From contig NZ_OY781884.1 of NCBI RefSeq assembly GCF_963677155.1, positions 2,682,134 to 2,746,133 of the forward strand: a stretch of DNA of 64,000 nucleotides, read 5' to 3'. Shown here one piece after another: positions 39,624 through 47,630 of this stretch. Below the pieces are notes generated by a model that saw nothing but the letters and a program-made list of their open reading frames with translations, made no database searches and was not told the origin of the DNA. Origin of the DNA: an uncultured Draconibacterium sp. Its GTDB lineage: Bacteria > Bacteroidota > Bacteroidia > Bacteroidales > Prolixibacteraceae. Made by a program: the position numbers and the translations under genes. Every line of letters starts with the position of its first letter. Position 1 is the stretch's first letter.

Positions 39624-41642
39624 ATGAAAAGATACCTGCCGAAGTTAGTTCAAAATGATAAATGGCTTGAGCCTTATGCCGGTGTTATTTCCGACCGAAT
39701 GATACTTGCTGATCGTAAAGAAAAAGAAATTACCGGCGACCGGTCGCTGGTCGATTTTGCTACCGGGCATTTGTATTTTGGTTTGCACCGAACCGAATCG
39801 GGCTGGGTAATTCGCGAGTGGGCCCCCAATGCAACGCATATTTATCTGGTTGGTACTTTTAACGATTGGCATGAAAATGTTGAGTACTCTTTCGCAAGTC
39901 TCGATCACGGTGTTTGGGAATTGCATCTGGCAGCCGATCAAATAGCGCATGGCGATTTGTATGCTTTAAATGTGCATTGGTCAGTAAACTTTGGAAAACG
40001 AATACCTGCCTGGGCTACGCGTGTTGTGCAGGACGAAAATACACACATATTTAATGCGCAGGTTTGGGCGCCCGAAAATCCATACGAGTGGAAGAACCCG
40101 GAGTTTCAGCGGGCTGATGAGCACCCACTGATTTATGAAGGGCATGTGGGTATGGCTGGCGAAGAAGAACGTGTGCATACTTACAATGAATTTCGTGAAC
40201 AGATGTTGCCGCGTATAAAAGCTAACGGCTACAATGTTATTCAGTTGATGGCGATTCCGGAGCATCCGTATTACGGGAGTTTTGGATATCATGTAAGCAG
40301 CTTTTTTGCTGCATCGTCGCGTTTTGGTACGCCCGAAGAATTGAAACAACTGATTGATGAGGCGCACGGAATGGGGATTGCGGTGATTATGGATTTGGTG
40401 CATTCGCATGCCGTAAAAAACGAAGTTGAAGGCCTCGGAAACTACGATGGCACACGTTACCAGTTTTTCCACGAAGGGGCAAAAGGTGAGCATCCGGCAT
40501 GGGATAGCTATTGTTTTAACTACGATAAAAATGAGGTGTTGCACTTCCTTTTGTCAAATATAAGCTACTGGCTCACCGAGTATAAATTTGATGGATTCCG
40601 TTTCGACGGAGTAACCAGTATGTTGTATTTTAACCATGGTTTGGAGATTGCATTTACCACATACGACGACTATTTTAATGCCAATGTCGACCATGAGGCA
40701 ACTACCTATTTTAAGCTGGCGAATAAGTTGATTAAAGAAATTAATCCGCGGGCACTGTCGATTGCCGAAGATATGAGCGGAATGCCCGGACTGGCCGCAG
40801 CAATTGAAGATGGTGGCTTGGGATTTGATTTCAGAATGGCAATGGGCGTTCCTGACTTCTGGATAAAAATGATAAAAGAAAAGTCGGACGACGAATGGGA
40901 GGTCGGCGATATTTTTTACCAGCTAACCTCGAAGCGAATGGACGAGCAGGTGGTAAGTTATGTCGAATCGCACGATCAGGCCCTGGTAGGCGATAAAACC
41001 ATCATCTTCCGGCTGATTGATAAAGAAATGTATTTTTCCATGCGAAAAGATCAGCAGAACCTGATTGTTGACCGTGGAATAGCACTGCATAAAATGATCC
41101 GACTGGCTACTGCAAGTACTGCCGGCGGTGCTTACCTTAATTTTATGGGTAACGAGTTCGGGCATCCCGAATGGATTGATTTTCCGCGGGTAGGAAACAA
41201 TTGGTCTTATCAGCATGCCCGGAGAATCTGGAGCATTGCCGAGGATCAGGATCTGAAGTATCATTGGATGTATGATTTTGATAAAGAAATGATTCAGCTG
41301 ATCAACCAGAATAAGATACTTTCTATTCCTCCGGTTGATCTGGTTTTGGAAAACAAGCCCGATAAGGTGTTTGCCTTCCATCGCGGACTGTTTTTGTTTG
41401 TTTTCAATTTTAATCCAACGCAGTCGTTTACCGATTACGGGATTCCGCTTGGTTCCGGGAAATATCAAATTGTTTTGAACACCGATTCAGGGCGCTTTGG
41501 TGGTCACGACCGTGTTGATGAGGAGATTAGTTACTATACCATGCCAAGCAAAGGAATGGATAGCCAGCATTATTTACGACTGTATTTGCCGGCAAGAACG
41601 GCTTTGGTGCTTAAAAAAGTGGATATCCCGAAAGTGAAGTAA
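39624..41642 (+). CDS. glgB: 1,4-alpha-glucan branching enzyme, GH13 (eukaryote-like subfamily)
   Basis: Transfers alpha-1,4 chains to make alpha-1,6 branches in glycogen; cytosolic. An N-terminal CBM48-type domain (WAPNATHIYLVGTFNDW, about residues 66-82) precedes the GH13 barrel. Catalytic residues are visible as Asp328 (DGFRFDGVTSM), Glu381 (SIAEDMSG) and the His-Asp pair 449-450 (VESHDQ), with MDLVHSHA as region I. At 672 residues, and with YFNHGL after the nucleophile motif, it resembles the plant/animal-type branching enzymes (GH13_8) common in Bacteroidota more than E. coli GlgB. It heads the glycogen cluster, directly abuts the GSCFA gene and is preceded by leader element E1. Confidence 0.93.
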   Translation: MKRYLPKLVQNDKWLEPYAGVISDRMILADRKEKEITGDRSLVDFATGHLYFGLHRTESGWVIREWAPNATHIYLVGTFNDWHENVEYSFASLDHGVWELHLAADQIAHGDLYALNVHWSVNFGKRIPAWATRVVQDENTHIFNAQVWAPENPYEWKNPEFQRADEHPLIYEGHVGMAGEEERVHTYNEFREQMLPRIKANGYNVIQLMAIPEHPYYGSFGYHVSSFFAASSRFGTPEELKQLIDEAHGMGIAVIMDLVHSHAVKNEVEGLGNYDGTRYQFFHEGAKGEHPAWDSYCFNYDKNEVLHFLLSNISYWLTEYKFDGFRFDGVTSMLYFNHGLEIAFTTYDDYFNANVDHEATTYFKLANKLIKEINPRALSIAEDMSGMPGLAAAIEDGGLGFDFRMAMGVPDFWIKMIKEKSDDEWEVGDIFYQLTSKRMDEQVVSYVESHDQALVGDKTIIFRLIDKEMYFSMRKDQQNLIVDRGIALHKMIRLATASTAGGAYLNFMGNEFGHPEWIDFPRVGNNWSYQHARRIWSIAEDQDLKYHWMYDFDKEMIQLINQNKILSIPPVDLVLENKPDKVFAFHRGLFLFVFNFNPTQSFTDYGIPLGSGKYQIVLNTDSGRFGGHDRVDEEISYYTMPSKGMDSQHYLRLYLPARTALVLKKVDIPKVK

Positions 41643-42674
41643 ATGGCTGAATTAAAATTTCAAACCATAGTAGATGTGCCACAATTTCAGTGGCAAACGG
41701 ATTACAAGAAGAAGAACCTGTTTATGGGCTCGTGTTTTACCGAAAATATTGGGGCAAAAATGGAAGCCCTGAAATATCCGGTCGACATTAATCCGTTTGG
41801 AATTTTGTATAACCCGCTTTCTGTTGCCAACGGGCTGCGGCTATTGCTCGAAAAAAAGCAGCTTTCGGCAGACGATCTTTTCGAGCACAACGGCCTTTGG
41901 CACAGCTTCAGTCATCACGGCCGTTTTTCGAATACGGAGCAAAATAAGGCGTTGGATGACATAAATACGCGTATTAAAAGCTCAGCAACTTTTTTAAAAC
42001 AGGCCGATTTTTTATTCCTTACTTTTGGTACCGCTTGGATTTATCGGTACAAAAAGAGTGGTGAACTGGTTTCGAATTGCCATAAAATTCCGGCTCGCGA
42101 GTTTGTGCGCGAACGTTTGTCGGTACAACAGATCGTTGAAGTTTATCGTGAATTGCTAACAAAAATATGGCAGATAAATCCTGACCTGAAAGTGGTGTTT
42201 ACCGTTAGTCCGATTCGTCATTGGAAGGACGGTGCTGTTGAAAATCAGCGAAGTAAGTCGACGCTTGTATTAGCTGTCGATCAACTTATTCAGGAGCTTG
42301 GTACTAAAAAATGTGCCTATTTCCCGTCGTACGAAATTGTGATGGATGAACTGCGCGATTATCGTTTTTATGCTGAAGATATGTTGCATATTTCGGAGGT
42401 AGCTATTAAGCATATCTGGTCGCGTTTTGAGGCGGCACTAGTTGGTGCTGAAAGTATTGAAATTGGCCGGGAAGTTCAAAAAATAAACAATGCTGTAAAG
42501 CATCGTCCAATCAACAAAAAATCCCTTGAATATTCCAAATTTCTCTTTAGTTTTCTTAACAAATTAGAGTTATTGGAAAAAAGGTTTCCGTATCTTAATT
42601 TAAAGTTAGAAAAAGAATATTTTAATGTACAGATTGAGGAATTTGGTGATGGCAACCAAACAATTATAAGTTAA
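41643..42674 (+). CDS. GSCFA domain protein
   Basis: 343-residue cytosolic protein beginning its conserved domain with LFMGSCFTENIGAKM, the GSCFA motif that names the family (PF08885, SGNH-hydrolase-like), followed by INPFGILYNP, FLTFGTAWIY and TVSPIRHWKDG. The Ser in GSCF and the late DxLHIS segment (EDMLHISEVA) resemble the Ser and Asp/His blocks of SGNH esterases. Substrate unknown. Its ATG directly follows the branching enzyme's stop codon, so the two are co-translated. The location suggests a role in glycogen or sugar-ester metabolism, which is inference only. Confidence 0.88.
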   Translation: MAELKFQTIVDVPQFQWQTDYKKKNLFMGSCFTENIGAKMEALKYPVDINPFGILYNPLSVANGLRLLLEKKQLSADDLFEHNGLWHSFSHHGRFSNTEQNKALDDINTRIKSSATFLKQADFLFLTFGTAWIYRYKKSGELVSNCHKIPAREFVRERLSVQQIVEVYRELLTKIWQINPDLKVVFTVSPIRHWKDGAVENQRSKSTLVLAVDQLIQELGTKKCAYFPSYEIVMDELRDYRFYAEDMLHISEVAIKHIWSRFEAALVGAESIEIGREVQKINNAVKHRPINKKSLEYSKFLFSFLNKLELLEKRFPYLNLKLEKEYFNVQIEEFGDGNQTIIS

Positions 42675-42747
42675 ATCTCTTAACTTAGTAGTGACAACTT
42701 CGTTGTAACGGCTGAACCAATACTCATTTTGCCAAAGTGTAAGTGAT

Positions 42748-44694
42748 ATGCATTACCTTGAATTTGATAAGGAACAGCTGGTAAATCTTGAATATTCGCT
42801 GTTCAAAGAAATATTACGATCAAACAGAGCTGGTTCTTATTTAAGTACCACGCTAAATGGCTGCAATACCCGAAAGTATCATGGTTTGCTGGTGTGCCCT
42901 ATTGAGAATTTTGGAGGTGAAAAACATGTATTGCTTTCATCGCTTGATGAAACAGTGATACAAAACGAGGCCGAATTCAACCTCGGAATCCACCGCTATA
43001 AAGGCGGAACCTACGAACCAAAAGGACACAAATACATCCGTAATGTAGAGTTTGATGCGATACCCAAAATAACCTACCGAGTAGGCGGAGTTGTGCTTAC
43101 AAAAGAACGGTTGCTGGTTGAAAAAGAAGAACAAATTCTGATAAAATACACGCTTGAGGAAGCTACATCGCCAACAACATTACGGTTAAAACCCTTTCTG
43201 GCTTTCCGAAATATTCATCAGCTAAGCAAGGCAAATATGTTTGTAAACCGCAAGGTTGGGAAGACCAAAAACGGGATAAAAACATGTTTGTACGAAGGCT
43301 ACCCTGATTTGTTTATGCAATGCAGTAAGGCGGTTGATTTTGTGGGAGTTCCCGATTGGTATTACGATATTGAATACCTGAAAGAGCTGAGCCGGGGATA
43401 CGATTATCTGGAAGACCTTTTTGTGCCGGGCTATTTTGAGTTTCCGATGAAAAAAGGTGAGTCGATTGTTTTTGCTGCGGGCTTGACAGAAGCCAATCCG
43501 GTGTCGTTAAAACAGCGATTTACCAAAGAGCAGAAGAAACGTGGAGGCAAAGAAACCTTCAACAGTGTTTTAGATCGGGCCGCTCACCAGTTTATTGTTC
43601 ACGAAGGTTACACTGCCGATATTATTGCCGGTTTTCCCTGGTACAATAGCATTACCCGGCAAACATTTGTGTCGCTTCCCGGATTGTGCCTCTCGTTTAA
43701 CGACCCGAAACTGTGCGAGAAAATACTCGATTCGTACCTTAAATATTTTAACGATGGTTTTTTCCCCGACCAAATCAAGGATAAAGAGCTGCAGTACAAT
43801 TCTGCCGACACATCGTTGTGGTTTATTTGGGTTATTCAACAGTATTTAAAGAAAAATGATAATCCAAAGTTGCTTTGGAAAACATATGGGGAAGTGATAA
43901 AACGCATCCTCAATGCCTATATCAGTCAGAAACGGGATGATGTAAAGGTGCTGCCAAACGGTTTAATTTATGCCGAAAAGAAAGATACAGCATTAACCTG
44001 GATGAATTCCAGTGTTGACGGAAAGGCAGTTTTACCGCGTGCTGGCATGCCGGTTGAAGTGAATGCCCTGTGGTTTAACGCCATTTGTTTTGCACTGGAT
44101 TTAGCAGACATGGCCGGTGACCATGAATTTATTTCGAAGTGGAAACACATGGTTAATAAAGTGGCGCAGTCGTTCCTGAAAACCTTCTGGAGCGATGGGC
44201 ATGGTTACCTGGCCGATGTGGTAAAAGATGAGCAGTGCGAATGGGCAGTGAGGCCAAATATGGTAATTGCTGTGGCCATGGATTATACACCGCTTACAAA
44301 AGAGCAACAAAAGCAGGTGTTAAGTGTGGTGAAGCGCAAGTTGCTAACAAATAGGGGGTTGAGAACATTGGCGCCTGATCATTTACGCTATTTTGGTAAT
44401 ATTAATGGAGGCCCGAAAGAACGGGAGCTGGCCGTGCATCAGGGAGCTGTTTGGCCCTGGTTGCTTCAGTTTTTTGTTGAAGCTTATTTAAAAATTCATA
44501 AGCGGGGAGGCTTACCGTTTGTGAAGCAGATTATGGAAAGTTTTGAAGCCGAAATGACAGAGCATTGTATCGGGAATATTCCGGAAATGTACGATGGCGA
44601 CCCGCCCCATGTTGGAAAAGGAGCTATCTCGCAGGCCTGGAATATTGCAGGTGTGTTGTATGCGCTCGATTTGGTGCAGAATTATACAGAATAA
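42748..44694 (+). CDS. Glycogen debranching enzyme (amylo-alpha-1,6-glucosidase type)
   Basis: 648-residue enzyme that removes alpha-1,6 branches from glycogen. The N-terminal domain carries SNRAGSYLSTTLNGCNTRKYHGLLV, typical of the bacterial/archaeal debranching enzyme N-domain (GDE_N). The C-terminal alpha/alpha toroid (GDE_C, GH133) carries TLPGLCLSF-like and WMNSSVDGKAVLPRAG segments, then HQGAVWPWLLQ. No signal peptide, so cytosolic. It follows the GSCFA gene after 73 nt and precedes the GT4 synthase by 48 nt, in the same operon. A weak -7-like TCATTTTG lies just upstream (about 42723). Confidence 0.9.
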   Translation: MHYLEFDKEQLVNLEYSLFKEILRSNRAGSYLSTTLNGCNTRKYHGLLVCPIENFGGEKHVLLSSLDETVIQNEAEFNLGIHRYKGGTYEPKGHKYIRNVEFDAIPKITYRVGGVVLTKERLLVEKEEQILIKYTLEEATSPTTLRLKPFLAFRNIHQLSKANMFVNRKVGKTKNGIKTCLYEGYPDLFMQCSKAVDFVGVPDWYYDIEYLKELSRGYDYLEDLFVPGYFEFPMKKGESIVFAAGLTEANPVSLKQRFTKEQKKRGGKETFNSVLDRAAHQFIVHEGYTADIIAGFPWYNSITRQTFVSLPGLCLSFNDPKLCEKILDSYLKYFNDGFFPDQIKDKELQYNSADTSLWFIWVIQQYLKKNDNPKLLWKTYGEVIKRILNAYISQKRDDVKVLPNGLIYAEKKDTALTWMNSSVDGKAVLPRAGMPVEVNALWFNAICFALDLADMAGDHEFISKWKHMVNKVAQSFLKTFWSDGHGYLADVVKDEQCEWAVRPNMVIAVAMDYTPLTKEQQKQVLSVVKRKLLTNRGLRTLAPDHLRYFGNINGGPKERELAVHQGAVWPWLLQFFVEAYLKIHKRGGLPFVKQIMESFEAEMTEHCIGNIPEMYDGDPPHVGKGAISQAWNIAGVLYALDLVQNYTE

Positions 44695-44742
44695 ACCAAA
44701 AACAATTGATTTTTTGGTGCAACCGGAAAATTAGAAGATCAG

Positions 44743-46035
44743 ATGAAGGTATTAATGTTTGGATGGGAATTTCCTCCTCATATCTCCGGTGGATTGGGGA
44801 CAGCTTGTTACGGGCTTACAAAAGGTATGGCAGAGATTGAAGATATTGACTTAACTTTTGTGGTTCCAAAGGCTTTTGGCGACGAAGATCAGTCGCGGTT
44901 AAAGTTGATTGGAGCCAACACTATTTCCGTAAACCGAACGACCTTTACTTTTGATGAGGGAAGAAAGACGATGGAATACCTCGAAGTAGATTCGCCTATT
45001 CTGCCTTACGTTACCGAAGATGAATTCTGGACATTAAAAAGCAAACGGTACACGTGCCAGACAAAATTTGTTGGAACCGATGAAAATTCAAAGATCGAAT
45101 TTAGTGGAGGCTACGGCCCTGATCTGTTAAAAGAAATTCGCGATTATGCGCTTGTGGCTCGTATGATTGCCGAAGATAATCCCTGCGACATTATTCATGC
45201 ACACGACTGGTTAACTTATCCGGCAGGAATTGCTGCCAGCAAGGCTAGTGGAAAACCATTGGTTATTCATGTGCATGCCACCGATTTCGACCGAAGCGGC
45301 GGTGATGTAAACCCAAGGGTTTATGCCATTGAGCGTGAAGGCATGGAGGCTGCCGATAAAATTATTGCGGTAAGCAATTTAACCCGAAAAATAGTTATCG
45401 ATAAGTACGGAATTCCGCCCGAAAAAGTGGTTACCGTTTATAACGCGGTTGAGTCGGTAAATCAAGAAAAAAGAACATTGCCGCCAAAAGGTGTAAACGA
45501 AAAAGTGGTTACTTTTTTAGGAAGGATAACCATGCAAAAAGGCCCCGGTTATTTTGTTGAAGCTGCAAACCTGGTGCTCAAAAAAGTGCAGAATGCACGT
45601 TTTGTTATGGCCGGTAGTGGCGACATGATGAACGAAATGATTGCGCGAACAGCAGCGCTTGGTATCGCCGATAAATTTCATTTTACCGGTTTTCTGAAAG
45701 GGAATGATGTAAATGATCTTTTTAGCATGACCGATGTATTTGTTATGCCATCGGTATCGGAGCCTTTTGGAATTGTGCCGCTTGAAGCCATGCAGTTAAA
45801 TGTTCCGGTAATTATTTCCAACCAGTCGGGGGTGTCTGAAATTTTAAAACATGCCATAAAAATCGATTTTTGGGATACTTATGCAATGGCCGATGCCATT
45901 TATGGGGTGTTAAATTATACCTCTTTGTCCGAGCATTTTAAAAGCGAGGGGAAGACCGAGGTGGAAGAATTGAAATGGACACATTCGGCTCGCGAAGTGA
46001 GAAAAATATACCTGGATACTTTGCAAAAGAATTAA
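44743..46035 (+). CDS. Glycosyltransferase family 4, glycogen synthase-like
   Basis: 430-residue GT-B glycosyltransferase. The N-terminal MKVLMFGWEFPPHISGGLGTA is the starch/glycogen-synthase type nucleotide-sugar glycosyltransferase start (GGLG loop). HAHDWLTYPAG and VHATDFDRSG follow, and the C-domain has the E-x7-E motif SEPFGIVPLEAM. It lacks the length of classical GT5 GlgA and belongs to GT4. Given its neighbours it most likely elongates alpha-1,4-glucan for glycogen, but the donor (UDP- or ADP-glucose) and acceptor are inference. The ATG is at 44743. Confidence 0.88.
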   Translation: MKVLMFGWEFPPHISGGLGTACYGLTKGMAEIEDIDLTFVVPKAFGDEDQSRLKLIGANTISVNRTTFTFDEGRKTMEYLEVDSPILPYVTEDEFWTLKSKRYTCQTKFVGTDENSKIEFSGGYGPDLLKEIRDYALVARMIAEDNPCDIIHAHDWLTYPAGIAASKASGKPLVIHVHATDFDRSGGDVNPRVYAIEREGMEAADKIIAVSNLTRKIVIDKYGIPPEKVVTVYNAVESVNQEKRTLPPKGVNEKVVTFLGRITMQKGPGYFVEAANLVLKKVQNARFVMAGSGDMMNEMIARTAALGIADKFHFTGFLKGNDVNDLFSMTDVFVMPSVSEPFGIVPLEAMQLNVPVIISNQSGVSEILKHAIKIDFWDTYAMADAIYGVLNYTSLSEHFKSEGKTEVEELKWTHSAREVRKIYLDTLQKN

Positions 46036-46045
46036 TTCAGAGATT

Positions 46046-46148
46046 ATGAAACAAACATGAATTTTCTTCATTTCAAATTCATAAATAAGGATGATTCAAA
46101 TTTATGTGAGTTCCATCGAATACAAACGACGTAAACAATTTTAATGAG
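46046..46148 (+). promoter_or_regulatory. Leader element E2 upstream of the GH57 gene
   Basis: Tiny ORF MKQT-stop at 46046-46060, then an inverted repeat (CATGAATTT with AAATTTATG, and TCATTT with GGATGA inside). The core TGAGTTCCATCGAATAC starts at 46107. TTTTAATGAG lies directly before the gene ATG. Core GAG to ATG is 41 nt; upstream-ORF ATG to core is 62 nt, the same as in element E4. Confidence 0.7.
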
Positions 46149-47477
46149 ATGAAATCAATTTGTTTATTTTTTCAAATACATCAACCGTTCAGGCACCGGC
46201 GTTACCGTTTTTTTGATATTGGTAACGATCATTATTATTACGACGATTATTCAAACGAAAGTATTATCCGAAATATAGCCGACAAAAGTTACTTGCCGGC
46301 CAATAGATTGTTGCTCGAATTGGCTAAAAAACTGGGCGATAAGTTCAAGGTGGCTTTTTCGATAACCGGTGTTGCTCTGGAGCAGTTTGAACTTTATGCA
46401 CCCGATGTTATTGAGTCGTTTCAAAAGTTGGCAAAAACCGGTTGTGTTGAATTCCTGGCCGAAACCTACTCGCATTCATTAAGTTCGTTAAAAGATATAC
46501 ATGCTTTTTCCGATGAGGTTAAAAAGCACGACGATCAGATTCTCAGATTATTCGGTCAGAAACCGCGTGTTTTTCGAAATACAGAAATGATTTACTCCGA
46601 CGAAATTGGTGAGAAGGTGGCCAAACTGGGTTATTCGGCCATGTTAACCGAGGGAGCCAAACACGTGTTGGGATGGAAAAGCCCCGATTTTCTGTATGTA
46701 AACGCCATTAATCCGCGGCTAAAAGTGTTAATGCGCAACTACAAACTGAGCGATGATATTGGATTTCGATTCTCAGACAAAAACTGGGATGAATACCCGT
46801 TAACAGCAGAAAAGTATGTTAGCTGGCTCGAAAACGTTGGTGAAAAAGAAGAGGTCATCAACTTGTTTATGGGCTACGATTCGTTTGGAACCCGACAGCC
46901 AAAAGAAGCCGGTATATTCGATTTCTTAAAAGCTTTGGCTGAACAGATCGTTAAAAGCGATAAGTTAAAGTTTTCAACTCCTTCCGAAGCTGTTGATGAA
47001 CTTCAGCCGATTTCGGTTGTTAGTGTTCCACATCCAATCTCGTGGTCCGATGAAGAGCGTGATCTCAGTGCCTGGTTGGGGAACGAGATGCAAAAAGAGG
47101 CCTTTGAAAAACTGTATGCCATGAAAGAGCAAATGACCCGGTGCACCGACAGTGTTCTTCAGAAGGATTGGAATTATCTGCAGGCCAGTGATCATTTCTT
47201 TTATATGTCGACTAAATTTTTTGCCGGAGGTGATGCGCATAAATCCTACAGCCATTTCGATTCGCCTTACGAGGCCTTTATCAATTATATGAATGTGCTG
47301 AGCGATTTTAAAATCCGATTAAATGCACATGTTCCGGAAAGTGAAGTGGAGAATGAAATTGCTTCGCTTCATCGTTTGCTTGAAGAAAAAGAAGAAAAGA
47401 TAAAAAGAATGGAAGCGGATTTGCGCCGTTTGCAAAAAACGAAAAAGCAAAAATCGGCTTTGCGAAAAAAGAAATAG
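46149..47477 (+). CDS. Glycoside hydrolase family 57 protein (alpha-amylase-like)
   Basis: 442-residue cytosolic GH57 enzyme acting on alpha-glucans. Conserved regions visible are LFFQIHQPFR at the N-terminus (His-x-His/Gln region I), the nucleophile Glu146 in FRNTEMIYS and the acid/base Asp244 in MGYDSFG. The last 50 residues are a charged coiled-coil or tail (ENEIASLHRLLEEKEEKIK and Lys-rich end), unusual for a catalytic domain and possibly for oligomerisation. Between the synthase and the phosphorylase, it probably trims or recycles glycogen-derived chains. Preceded by leader element E2, one of four copies of that element in the window. Confidence 0.88.
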   Translation: MKSICLFFQIHQPFRHRRYRFFDIGNDHYYYDDYSNESIIRNIADKSYLPANRLLLELAKKLGDKFKVAFSITGVALEQFELYAPDVIESFQKLAKTGCVEFLAETYSHSLSSLKDIHAFSDEVKKHDDQILRLFGQKPRVFRNTEMIYSDEIGEKVAKLGYSAMLTEGAKHVLGWKSPDFLYVNAINPRLKVLMRNYKLSDDIGFRFSDKNWDEYPLTAEKYVSWLENVGEKEEVINLFMGYDSFGTRQPKEAGIFDFLKALAEQIVKSDKLKFSTPSEAVDELQPISVVSVPHPISWSDEERDLSAWLGNEMQKEAFEKLYAMKEQMTRCTDSVLQKDWNYLQASDHFFYMSTKFFAGGDAHKSYSHFDSPYEAFINYMNVLSDFKIRLNAHVPESEVENEIASLHRLLEEKEEKIKRMEADLRRLQKTKKQKSALRKKK

Positions 47478-47547
47478 ACGATTTGTCGCTAACATTAAAT
47501 TCACTTAACGATAATTATAGAACAGACAATTTGTTGGAATGATAATC

Positions 47548-47581
47548 TATTTTTGCAGCTCGTTCTAAGTAAGTTAGAACG
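47548..47581 (+). promoter_or_regulatory. Promoter and dyad operator of alpha-glucan phosphorylase gene
   Basis: TATTTTTG at 47548-47555 fits the -7 consensus. Immediately downstream, 47561-47581, is a perfect dyad CGTTCTAA-5 nt-TTAGAACG covering the expected transcription start, a typical position for a repressor site. TTTG at 47530-47533 could serve as a -33, although the spacing is short. The ATG lies 50 nt farther on. Confidence 0.55.
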
Positions 47582-47630
47582 ATGGGCTTACCCAATGGGT
47601 ATAGTTTGTAATTAATAAAATGAGAAGAAA

